Shown: positions 1-6,455, numbered from the stretch's first letter. The stretch is 9,181 bases of DNA from an uncultured Geobacteraceae bacterium (GCA_937958075.1 CALFFB010000266.1:1-9181); one strand, 5' to 3'. Made by a program: numbers and translations. Notes: generated from the sequence alone by a model not told the origin.

Positions 1-2196
1 TCACCCCTGCCCGGCCTGCCGCGATTTACGCTTGCGCAGTCGCAAAATCTGGTGAACCCGCTTTTCCGCCAGTTTGATCTGTTTTTCCTGTGATCCGGCG
101 GCTCCTTTGCGCGGGCGCGGCTGGTGAAGCTGGTAGCTGCCGTCGGCCTGCATCTGCCAGCCGTTAACGCGATCATCGAGCTGCAGGTCCATGAGATCCA
201 GCAGCTGCTGGCGTAACGCCGGGGTTGCCACCGGTGCCAGAACTTCCACCCGATATTCCAGATTGCGTTTCATGGCGTCAGCCGAGCCGATAAACATCTC
301 CTCGTCACCTGCGTTGGCAAAATAGTAGATGCGGGCGTGTTCGAGAAAGCGTCCGACGACGGAAACCACCCGGATATTGTCCGACAGGCCACTGATACCC
401 GGTCGCAACCGGCAACTGTCGCGGACCAGCAGGTCGACCTTGACCCCGGCCTGTGATGCCCGGTACAGGGCTCTGACCATGTGCACATCTTCCAGGGCGT
501 TCATTTTGAAGCGAATCAGCCCGGGCTGGTTGTCACTGTGCCGGGCAATCTCCCGGTCAATCTTGTCGAGGAGGGCTTTCTTCAGAATTTTCGGTGCCGG
601 CAGCAAGCGGGTGTAGTGGCGCTTCGGGGTGAACCCGGTGGTCAGATAATTGAACAGCTCGGTGGCATCGCGACCGACCTCCTTGTCGTAGATAAGCAGG
701 CCGAGGTCAGAGTAGATACGCGCCGTGACCGGATGGTAGTTACCGGTACCGATATGCACATAGCGGCGCAAGCCTTTGTAGTCCTCACGCAACACCAGAA
801 TGATCTTGGTGTGGGTTTTCAGGCCGACAACACCATAGGTGACATGAATCCCGGCTTCTTCCATGCGGGTTGCCAGTTTGATGTTGGCCTGCTCGTCAAA
901 ACTGGCCTTGAGTTCCACCACCACCGCCACCTGTTTGCCGTTGCGGGCGGCGCGGATCAGATAGTTGATGATACCGCTCTCAGGGTCAGTCCGGTACAGG
1001 GTCATCTTGATGCCGCGCACCTTGGGATCGGTCGCCGCCTCGTGCAGAAAACGCTCAACGGATGAAGCGAAGGATTCATAGGGGTGCTGCAGCAGAATCT
1101 CCTTGTGCTCGCGGATGGCGTGGAAGATATTACGCTCCGCCGGTAACAGAGGATGATCCACCGGATGGTGCGGGGCGCTTTTCAGTTCCGGCCGCTCGAG
1201 CCGATACAACTCCCACAGGTCGCGCAGTCCCAGCAGGGTCTCCGAAACAAACACATCGAGATCCTTGTTCAGACCAAGTTCGGCCGTCAGCCGAACCCGC
1301 AGCACCGGATCGATGTCCGGGGTCACCTGCAGCCGGACAATGGGCGCGACCCGCCGGTGCTGGAGGGTGGTTTCAATGAGTTCCAGCAGATCATCGGCGT
1401 GCTCTTCATCCTTGCTGGTATTGGCGTTGCGCGTCACCCGAAACAGTTCGCATCCGAGGATCTCCATCCCCGGAAACAACAGATTCAGATTGTTCATCAT
1501 CAGATCTTCCAGCAATACAAAACGGTCGCCTTGCTCCTCGATACGCTGAAAACGGCTGGCACCCTGCCCCACCGGCACCTTGACCCGCGCCAGAGACACT
1601 TCCCGTTCGCCTGGATAACGCAGGGAGACAAACAGATTGAGGGACAGATTGGAGATAAAGGGGAAGGGATGAGCCGGATCAACCGATTGTGGAGTGATCA
1701 GAGGGAACAGGTTATCGTAAAAATGCTCCTGTAAACGCATCTGTTCACTGCGACTTAATTTTTTAAAGGGGATAATCTCGATACCAGCCTTGCGCAGAGA
1801 AGTCAGCAGATCTTTCAGGGTGTTTTCACGGGTCACGCTGGTTACCGTCATGGCCTCGTGACAGGCTTCAAGCTGCTGCCGCGGAGTCCGACCATCAACG
1901 GTAACGTCCTGGACGTTGGCCGCCAGCTGCTGCTTGAGGCCGCCGATACGCTTCATGAAAAACTCATCCATGTTGGAGCCGAATATGGCCAGAAACTTGA
2001 CCCGCTCCAGCAGGGGCAGACGCTGGTCCGCCGCCTGGAACAACACCCGGTCGTTGAACTTCAGCCAGGTCAGCTCACGGTTGAGATACAGGACAGGATC
2101 ATTCAGATCGAATACCTCTTTGCCCATAACGTCGATCTTCTCCAAAAGCCTGTGACCAGGCGCGGCAGCGGGAAACTCGGGCGGTAGCGTAGGCAT
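1..2196 (-). CDS. ppk1: Polyphosphate kinase 1 (PPK1)
   Basis: Reversibly polymerises the gamma-phosphate of ATP into inorganic polyphosphate; PPK1 is typically membrane-associated. The 731-residue reading has the full PPK1 order: N-terminal domain with NRELTWLKFN (39-48), head domain with ITPQSVDPAHPFPF (167-180), then two phospholipase-D-like domains. H462 in LKTHTK matches the E. coli phosphohistidine H435. Y495, R592 and H620 match E. coli ATP-site residues Y468, R564 and H592, all in register. R402 matches R375, but the partner R405 is Ser here (S432, in ELKASFDE). The C-terminus (about 693-731) is a basic tail. Start: the ATG at 2196 has no good ribosome site and adds a Pro/Ala-rich leader. 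The ATG at 2127 (MGKEVFDLNDP) follows GGAGAAG, though with long spacing, and fits the usual family N-terminus, so the true protein may have 708 residues. The stop codon occupies bases 1-3. Divergent from the DHH gene. Identification is secure; the start is not. Confidence 0.96.
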   Translation of the reverse strand: MPTLPPEFPAAAPGHRLLEKIDVMGKEVFDLNDPVLYLNRELTWLKFNDRVLFQAADQRLPLLERVKFLAIFGSNMDEFFMKRIGGLKQQLAANVQDVTVDGRTPRQQLEACHEAMTVTSVTRENTLKDLLTSLRKAGIEIIPFKKLSRSEQMRLQEHFYDNLFPLITPQSVDPAHPFPFISNLSLNLFVSLRYPGEREVSLARVKVPVGQGASRFQRIEEQGDRFVLLEDLMMNNLNLLFPGMEILGCELFRVTRNANTSKDEEHADDLLELIETTLQHRRVAPIVRLQVTPDIDPVLRVRLTAELGLNKDLDVFVSETLLGLRDLWELYRLERPELKSAPHHPVDHPLLPAERNIFHAIREHKEILLQHPYESFASSVERFLHEAATDPKVRGIKMTLYRTDPESGIINYLIRAARNGKQVAVVVELKASFDEQANIKLATRMEEAGIHVTYGVVGLKTHTKIILVLREDYKGLRRYVHIGTGNYHPVTARIYSDLGLLIYDKEVGRDATELFNYLTTGFTPKRHYTRLLPAPKILKKALLDKIDREIARHSDNQPGLIRFKMNALEDVHMVRALYRASQAGVKVDLLVRDSCRLRPGISGLSDNIRVVSVVGRFLEHARIYYFANAGDEEMFIGSADAMKRNLEYRVEVLAPVATPALRQQLLDLMDLQLDDRVNGWQMQADGSYQLHQPRPRKGAAGSQEKQIKLAEKRVHQILRLRKRKSRQAGQG

Positions 2197-2383
2197 CTGT
2201 TATCTCACATCATAGCTGAAGGCTCAAAGTACCCGGTACAACTATCAGCATAATGTAAGAATCCTGTGAGGATGTTTTTTTTAGCGAAGGCGGCGGCCAT
2301 TTTTCTTTTTTTGCGCCGACAAGGATGATACGTTACGGTATTCCAATCTCTTGTTGACACATACTTTCATTCGGGAGGATGAC
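2197..2383. promoter_or_regulatory. Divergent intergenic region between ppk1 and the DHH gene
   Basis: These 187 bases separate two divergent genes and must hold the promoter of each, but no convincing -35/-10 pair was found for either. An odd palindrome GTACCCGGTAC lies at 2229-2239 and a -10-like CATAAT at 2249-2254 without a matching -35. A run of eight T follows at about 2275-2282. If ppk1 starts at 2127 the leader region is 69 bases longer. Assigned by position only. Confidence 0.4.
2373..2378 (+). promoter_or_regulatory. Ribosome binding site deciding the DHH gene start
   Basis: GGGAGG ends five bases before the ATG at 2384. This decides for 2384 over the upstream in-frame TTG at 2351, which has no such site. 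Confidence 0.75.
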
Positions 2384-3313
2384 ATGTCCGCTAAATTCCG
2401 ACTGGTGACCCGCAGCGACTTTGACGGCCTGGTCTGTGCCACACTGCTCAAACATCTGGATCTGATCGACGATATCCTGTTTGTCCATCCCAAGGACATG
2501 CAGGACGGCAAGATCGACATCAGCGCCCGCGACATCACCACCAACCTGCCCTATGTCGCCACCTGTCACCTGGCCTTTGATCATCACCTGAGTGAAACAG
2601 TGCGTAACACTGAGCTGGCGGCCAATCATATTATCGACCCTGATGCCCCGTCGGCGGCGCGGGTGGTGTGGAAGCATTACGGTGGGCATGATGTTTTCCC
2701 CAAGCGCTGGGACGAGATGATGGCGGCGGTGGACAAGGGAGATTCGGCCCGGTTCAGCAAGGAGGAGATCCTTGACCCCACCGGCTGGGTGCTGCTCAAC
2801 TACATCATGGATGCGCGTACCGGTCTGGGGCGTTTCCGCGATTTCCGCATCTCCAACTATCAGCTGATGATGCAGCTCATCGACTACTGTCGTGATCATG
2901 ACATCGACGACATTCTCCAGCTGCCGGATGTCCGCGAACGCACCGATCTCTATTTCGACCATGCCGCCAGGGCCAAGGAGCAGATTCAGCGCTGCGCCAC
3001 GGTTCACGGCAATCTGGTGGTCCTCGATCTGCGCCGTGAAGAGACCATCTTTGCGACCAACCGTTTTACCATCTACGCTCTGTTCCCCCAGTGCAATATC
3101 TCCATCCACGTCATGTGGGGCCTGAAACAGCAGAACACGGTCTTTGCCATCGGCAAGTCGATTCTTGACCGCAGCTCCAACACCAATATCGGTGAACTCT
3201 GCCTGCAGTACGGTGGCGGCGGTCATCTGAATGCCGGCACCTGCCAGATCGACAACGATCAGGCAGAAACTGTCCTCAAGGAAATTATCACGCGTATCAA
3301 CGCCGACGGTTAG
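2384..3313 (+). CDS. DHH/DHHA1-family phosphoesterase, exopolyphosphatase-like
   Basis: 309 residues. DHH-family enzymes are cytoplasmic, Mn/Mg-dependent phosphoesterases that include family II pyrophosphatases, PPX1-type exopolyphosphatases, nano-RNases and RecJ. Visible motifs in order: motif I SDFDG (11-15) with D12 and D14; the signature DHH at 66-68; a motif III-like DKGD at 117-120; and the C-terminal DHHA1 substrate-binding motif YGGGGHLNAG (276-285). The length and the two-domain order fit a small DHH-DHHA1 enzyme. No signal peptide or membrane segment is seen. The residue before motif I, often His in the superfamily, is Arg10. The substrate cannot be read from sequence: placement between ppk1 and ppx favours polyphosphate or pyrophosphate, while oligonucleotides or cyclic dinucleotides remain possible. 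The start at 2384 is set by a strong ribosome site. The gene converges on the 52-residue gene across a strong terminator. Confidence 0.9.
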   Translation: MSAKFRLVTRSDFDGLVCATLLKHLDLIDDILFVHPKDMQDGKIDISARDITTNLPYVATCHLAFDHHLSETVRNTELAANHIIDPDAPSAARVVWKHYGGHDVFPKRWDEMMAAVDKGDSARFSKEEILDPTGWVLLNYIMDARTGLGRFRDFRISNYQLMMQLIDYCRDHDIDDILQLPDVRERTDLYFDHAARAKEQIQRCATVHGNLVVLDLRREETIFATNRFTIYALFPQCNISIHVMWGLKQQNTVFAIGKSILDRSSNTNIGELCLQYGGGGHLNAGTCQIDNDQAETVLKEIITRINADG

Positions 3314-3347
3314 CAGGCAGGGGAAACCTGTGGCGGCAACAAAACCA

Positions 3348-3383
3348 GTAAAGGGCAGGGACTTTCCCTGCCCTTTACGTTTT
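3348..3383. terminator. Bidirectional Rho-independent terminator
   Basis: A perfect 14-bp inverted repeat (3348-3361 with 3365-3378) closes on the three-base loop CTT. It is followed on the + strand by GTTTT and, read on the - strand, by TGGTTTTG. It lies 35 bases after the DHH stop and 17 bases beyond the stop of the convergent 52-residue gene, so it probably ends both transcripts. Confidence 0.85.
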
Positions 3384-3394
3384 CCGGGCCGCTG

Positions 3395-3553
3395 CTACCC
3401 CTGCCCTTTCTTTTTCTCTTTCTTCTCTTTTTTCGGCTTGAGTTTTTCCGGCTTGCAGGCGTCCTTTTTCTTCTCGCAGGCGGCGCCGCATTTTTCACAG
3501 ACAAACTTTGCCTTGCTTTTTTTGACCGTGGACTTTCCTTTAAGACAGCTCAT
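3395..3553 (-). CDS. Small Cys- and Lys-rich zinc-ribbon-like protein (52 aa)
   Basis: Short, unrecognised gene. ATG at 3553 is preceded by AGGTG with five bases of spacing; the stop TAG is at 3395-3397. The product starts MSCLKGKSTV. It has five cysteines (C3, C19, C22, C26, C33); the last four are spaced C-x2-C-x3-C-x6-C, beginning CEKCGAAC, which suggests a small metal-binding knuckle. From residue 35 on it is almost wholly charged, with repeated K-K-E-K units like a KEKE motif, and ends KKGQG. No signal peptide or membrane segment. It lies convergent to the DHH gene and divergent from ppx, inside the polyphosphate locus. A lysine-rich tail could bind polyphosphate or nucleic acid; this is inference. 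The ribosome site, organised cysteine spacing and the shared terminator argue for a real gene. Confidence 0.72.
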   Translation of the reverse strand: MSCLKGKSTVKKSKAKFVCEKCGAACEKKKDACKPEKLKPKKEKKEKKKGQG

Positions 3554-3563
3554 CTGTCACCTG

Positions 3564-3592
3564 TTGAATTTATCGGCCGGAAGAAGGATGAT
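3564..3592 (+). promoter_or_regulatory. Possible sigma-70 promoter for ppx-sixA
   Basis: TTGAAT (3564-3569), 17 bases, then GATGAT (3587-3592): four of six matches in each hexamer. Transcription would begin near 3599, leaving a leader of about 70 bases before the ATG at 3670 and ruling out translation from the ATG at 3598. A weak call. Confidence 0.35.
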
Positions 3593-3669
3593 AGAACATG
3601 AGTCCCAGAGATGAAGATAACCAATGTGCCAGATCAGCACAAGATGGCACCTGTCTATCGGTAAGAACC

Positions 3670-5232
3670 ATGACCACAACCACCCCCGACCATGTCTCGC
3701 CGCAGCGCCTGGCCGCCATCGATATCGGCACCAACTCAATCCGCTGTATTGTTGTCGAGGCGACGGCGCCCGGCAGCTTTCGTGTCCTCGATGATGAGAA
3801 AGCCCAGGCCCGTCTGGGTGAAGGATTGACGGAGTCGGGAACACTGTCCGCCGCAGCCATGGAAAGGGCCATCGACGCATTGCAGCGCATGACTCGTATC
3901 TGTGCCGGGCTGGGCGCGGAGATTGCCGCGGTCGTAGCGACCTCGGCGGTGCGTAAAGCCGATAACGGCAAGGACTTTCTAACGCAGGTGAAATCCCGAA
4001 CCGGGCTCGATATCGAAGTCATCAGTGGTGAGCAGGAAGGCGACCTGGCGGCCTTAAGTGTTCACCACAATTTCAACATGGATCAGCAACGCTTTGCAGT
4101 CGTGGACATCGGCGGCGGCAGCGTCGAGATCGTTATCGCCACCGGCCATCACACCGAATCGGTGATTTCCCTTGATTTGGGCGCCGTCTTTCTGACAGAG
4201 ACCTATCTGCCTCATGATCCCGTCAGCGGTACGGAACTTGAGCAGCTGCGCAAAAAGATTCGCAAAGGACTAAAGAAAAATGATATCGGCAAGGGCCTGC
4301 CGGTTGCCTGTATTGTCGGTTCCGGCGGCACCATGACCAATATCGGCAGCATGATCATGGCGCTGCGGGGGGAACAGTATGAGTCCGTCCATCGTTACGA
4401 AGTATTGCATTCGGAGGTTGTCCACCTGCTGGCCATGGTGTCCCGTAAAACCCAGAAAGAGCGGTTGCTGATTGCCGGCTTGAATCCGGACCGGGCCGAT
4501 ATTATCCTTGCCGGTATTGTGCTGACGGACGAGCTGATGCGCCGTCTGCGCACCAATCAACTGCGTATTAATGATCAGGGAATTCGTGAAGGACTGATTC
4601 TGCGCAGTCTGCAACAACGGGGCCTGCTGCCGCAATTGGAGCAACCTCGCCACTGGCGGGAAGCGGTTCTTGAATTTGCCCGTTCCTGTCGTTTTGATGA
4701 ACTGCACGCAACCCAAGTGACCCTACTAGCACAGGAAATTTTCGCTGCCCTGACCACCGCTTACGATCTCACCAGTCGTCACCGCGAACTGCTGGAGGCC
4801 GCCGCTCTGCTCCATGACATCGGCTATTTTATCAGCTACGACCGTCACCACCGACACAGCTACCACCTCATCCGCCACGCCAATCTGTTCGGTTTTACCC
4901 CGCGTGAACGGGAGTTGATTGCCAACATCGCCCGTTATCACCGCAAAGCCAAACCGCAGAAAAGTCACGAAAACTTTGCCCAATTAAACGCCGACGATCA
5001 ACTGCTGGTGCGGCGCCTTGGCGGCATTCTACGCCTTGCTGACGGGCTCGATCGGCGGCGTAACCGGCAGGTGGAGCAAGTGCAATGCGTCCTGACGGAA
5101 CAGCGGATGGAGCTGCTGCTACGCAGCCGGCATGAATTATCAGTTGAGCTCTACGGCGCACGCAGCAAAGGAGATCTCTTTGAACAAGCCTTTGCCCGGC
5201 AGTTGCATGTCACCACCGAGGATCTTTCATGA
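3670..5232 (+). CDS. ppx: Exopolyphosphatase, Ppx/GppA family
   Basis: Releases orthophosphate from polyphosphate ends; some family members instead hydrolyse pppGpp. 520 residues from this start. Actin-like (ASKHA) N-terminal half: phosphate-1 motif AAIDIGTNS (15-23), ATSAVRKADNG (90-100), ISGEQEG (118-124) with the expected catalytic glutamate region, phosphate-2 motif VVDIGGGSVEI (144-154), and GSGGTMTNIG (217-226). The C-terminal half (about 325-520) is the HD-like domain with H346, H382-D383 in LLHDIG, H396/H399, H424 and D458. The length matches long E. coli-type Ppx rather than short forms. Start: the ATG at 3598 has a better ribosome site (AAGAAGG at 3581-3587), but the 24 extra codons include three AGA plus CTA, TCA and GTA, unlike the gene body, and the family usually starts near the phosphate-1 motif, so 3670 is preferred. 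First gene of a unit with sixA. Confidence 0.93.
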   Translation: MTTTTPDHVSPQRLAAIDIGTNSIRCIVVEATAPGSFRVLDDEKAQARLGEGLTESGTLSAAAMERAIDALQRMTRICAGLGAEIAAVVATSAVRKADNGKDFLTQVKSRTGLDIEVISGEQEGDLAALSVHHNFNMDQQRFAVVDIGGGSVEIVIATGHHTESVISLDLGAVFLTETYLPHDPVSGTELEQLRKKIRKGLKKNDIGKGLPVACIVGSGGTMTNIGSMIMALRGEQYESVHRYEVLHSEVVHLLAMVSRKTQKERLLIAGLNPDRADIILAGIVLTDELMRRLRTNQLRINDQGIREGLILRSLQQRGLLPQLEQPRHWREAVLEFARSCRFDELHATQVTLLAQEIFAALTTAYDLTSRHRELLEAAALLHDIGYFISYDRHHRHSYHLIRHANLFGFTPRERELIANIARYHRKAKPQKSHENFAQLNADDQLLVRRLGGILRLADGLDRRRNRQVEQVQCVLTEQRMELLLRSRHELSVELYGARSKGDLFEQAFARQLHVTTEDLS

Positions 5233-5741
5233 AACGACTGACCCTGATCCGCCATGCCAAATCCGACTGGAACGACCCAACGGCGACGGACTTTCAGCGC
5301 ACGCTGAATGCACGCGGCCGGAAAGCCGCGCCCCTGATGGGACAACGCATGCACCAGCGTGGCATCAGACCCGAGCTGCTGATCAGCAGTCCGGCCCAAA
5401 GAGCGCGACAGACGACGGAATTACTGGCCGCGCAACTGGCGCTGCCGGCCACCGACATCCGCTACGATGAGGCGCTTTACGGCGCCTCCCTGCATCAGCT
5501 GATCGAGGTGATCGACGGCCTGCCCGAACTGCATCACATTGCTGTGGTCGGCCATAACCCCGGATTGACCGATCTCGGGCTGTGGCTGTGCGCCGCAGCT
5601 CCCAACTGGCTGCCCACTTGTGCGGTCCTGGAACTGGAGCTAATGATCGGTGACTGGCCTGAAATAATGGCAAATTGCGGTCGTGTCCGATATTACGACT
5701 ACCCGAAAAAACCATCAGCCGATGACCCTACACGAATCTGA
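5229..5741 (+). CDS. sixA: SixA-type phosphohistidine phosphatase
   Basis: 170-residue member of the histidine phosphatase (phosphoglycerate-mutase-like) superfamily, SixA branch. SixA of E. coli removes phosphate from phosphohistidine proteins. Key residues: R8-H9 in LIRHAKSDW, where H9 is the nucleophile (RHA instead of the RHG of other branches is typical of SixA); R58 in SSPAQRARQT; and the second catalytic histidine H109 in VVGHNPGL. Length is close to E. coli SixA (161). The ATG overlaps the ppx stop as ATGA and is served by AGGA just upstream, so translation is probably coupled to ppx. Cytoplasmic, with no signal peptide. Its target is unknown. The neighbouring PPK1, which works through a phosphohistidine, is a tempting but untested candidate. 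Confidence 0.93.
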   Translation: MKRLTLIRHAKSDWNDPTATDFQRTLNARGRKAAPLMGQRMHQRGIRPELLISSPAQRARQTTELLAAQLALPATDIRYDEALYGASLHQLIEVIDGLPELHHIAVVGHNPGLTDLGLWLCAAAPNWLPTCAVLELELMIGDWPEIMANCGRVRYYDYPKKPSADDPTRI

Positions 5742-5766
5742 CACCTGTAGTTAAGAGGATTGCCCC

Positions 5767-5904
5767 ATGCCCATCGTCATTATCCTGATGTTGATTTTCC
5801 TGATACTTGTGCTGCACATCGGCTATCTGACCCTGCGCAATCGTCAACTCGAACGGAAAAACCGCGACAACAGCGACCAGCCGCCGGATAACCAACATCA
5901 ATAA
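5767..5904 (+). CDS. Small single-span membrane protein (45 aa)
   Basis: Unrecognised short gene. The ATG at 5767 follows AAGAGGA (5753-5759) with seven bases of spacing, a strong ribosome site; the stop is TAA at 5902-5904. Residues 2-23 form one hydrophobic span (IVIILMLIFLILVL core), followed by a basic turn (R24, R26, R30, K31, R33) and a polar Asn/Gln/Pro tail. By the positive-inside rule the tail should be cytoplasmic. It begins 25 bases after sixA on the same strand and probably belongs to the ppx-sixA transcript. Such proteins often regulate or anchor a partner, but nothing in the sequence names one. Its translation is well supported; its function is not. Confidence 0.62.
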   Translation: MPIVIILMLIFLILVLHIGYLTLRNRQLERKNRDNSDQPPDNQHQ

Positions 5905-5936
5905 GGCCTGCGTGCCCGTGACACGCTTTGCCGCCA

Positions 5937-5953
5937 GGGCATCTGCCCCTTTT
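5937..5953 (+). terminator. Weak terminator candidate after the ppx-sixA unit
   Basis: GGGC-ATCT-GCCC forms a four-bp stem with a tetraloop and is followed by CTTTT. It sits between convergent genes, where a terminator is expected, but the stem is short. Confidence 0.3.
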
Positions 5954-5959
5954 GCAAAC

Positions 5960-6160
5960 CTATCCGTGCACTGTCTCCAGGCTCTGATTCCATTCCAGGA
6001 TGGCCGCGTCGAGGGAATCACCGACAGCCATGTGCTCGCAATTATGGCGTGAGCAGTAGAGTCCCCAGTGGCTGTGGGGAGCGAATTCACTCGGCCCGAA
6101 AATCTTCACCTGACCGCCACAACGACAGGGTGCCGCAACAATCATCTTATGAGCTTCCAT
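5960..6160 (-). CDS. Lar-like small zinc-ribbon protein (66 aa)
   Basis: The start at 6160 is set by a near-perfect AAGGAGG (6167-6173) six bases upstream; a longer in-frame reading to 6337 would overlap the preceding gene and lacks such a site. The 66-residue product has C12-x-C14 followed by GG, then C36-x4-C41, and ends with SLDAAILEWNQ (49-59). The CGG turn followed by a C-terminal Ala-x3-Trp-Asn segment recalls the Lar (restriction alleviation) zinc-finger family, although the spacing (CxC and Cx4C) differs from the usual CxxC pairs. In phages Lar modulates type I restriction; chromosomal relatives have mostly unknown roles. It lies 25 bases downstream of the other zinc-ribbon gene, in the same operon. 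The family link is tentative; the gene itself is well supported. Confidence 0.75.
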   Translation of the reverse strand: MEAHKMIVAAPCRCGGQVKIFGPSEFAPHSHWGLYCSRHNCEHMAVGDSLDAAILEWNQSLETVHG

Positions 6161-6185
6161 GACCAACCTCCTTGCGTTTTCGCTA

Positions 6186-6398
6186 TTAAACCGCCCAGGC
6201 ATAATCATCGGCTTCGACACATTCGCTCCGCCCTTCGAGAAAACTCGCCAGCTGGGTATCAACAACCATTTCGACATGGCCGTGATTGATGGACCAACTG
6301 CTGCCACACTCGGTGCATTCCACCAGCCCCTCGACAAACTGCTCGGCCTTCATGGTTAAAACACTCTGTTCAAAACTGCCACATACCGGACATCGCAT
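6186..6398 (-). CDS. Small zinc-ribbon protein (70 aa)
   Basis: First gene of a two-gene operon. ATG at 6398 with GGAAGGA five bases upstream. The N-terminal half is a rubredoxin-type zinc ribbon: C3-x2-C6-G and C28-x2-C31-G (CPVCG and CTECG), followed by W35. The second half (about 40-70) is acidic with a further Cys60 and no recognisable motif, ending DDYAWAV. No signal peptide or membrane segment. Proteins of this type bind one zinc and may act as adaptors or nucleic-acid binders; no specific function can be assigned. A good sigma-70 promoter precedes it by about 60 bases, and the Lar-like gene follows. Confidence 0.82.
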   Translation of the reverse strand: MRCPVCGSFEQSVLTMKAEQFVEGLVECTECGSSWSINHGHVEMVVDTQLASFLEGRSECVEADDYAWAV

Positions 6399-6455
6399 GG
6401 GATTCCTTCCTTTCTTTTATGTGTGATTTTTTACCGCAAAAGGTTTTATGGGTGA

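Noticed and set aside
2354..2359. Perfect TTGACA before the DHH gene
   Set aside because: Only 24 bases before the start codon, so a -10 would fall on the ribosome site; no suitable -10 is present.
2333..3226. 297-residue open frame on the - strand
   Set aside because: Antisense shadow of the DHH gene, with no motif of its own.
3310..3504. 64-residue Arg/Lys-rich frame on the - strand
   Set aside because: Overlaps the 52-residue gene in another frame and runs through the terminator; the basic composition is a by-product of that gene's lysine codons.
3554..3575. CTGTCAC resembling half of a Pho box, beside ppx
   Set aside because: The second direct repeat expected 11 bases later is absent, so PhoB control cannot be claimed.
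3588..3614. Eight-codon upstream frame before ppx
   Set aside because: Its ATG directly abuts the ribosome site with no spacing, so translation is unlikely.
3645..3650. TGGCAC as a sigma-54 -24 element
   Set aside because: The matching TTGC -12 element is missing at the required spacing.
5728..6090. 120-residue open frame on the - strand
   Set aside because: Runs across the small membrane-protein gene and the Lar-like gene; no good ribosome site or motif.
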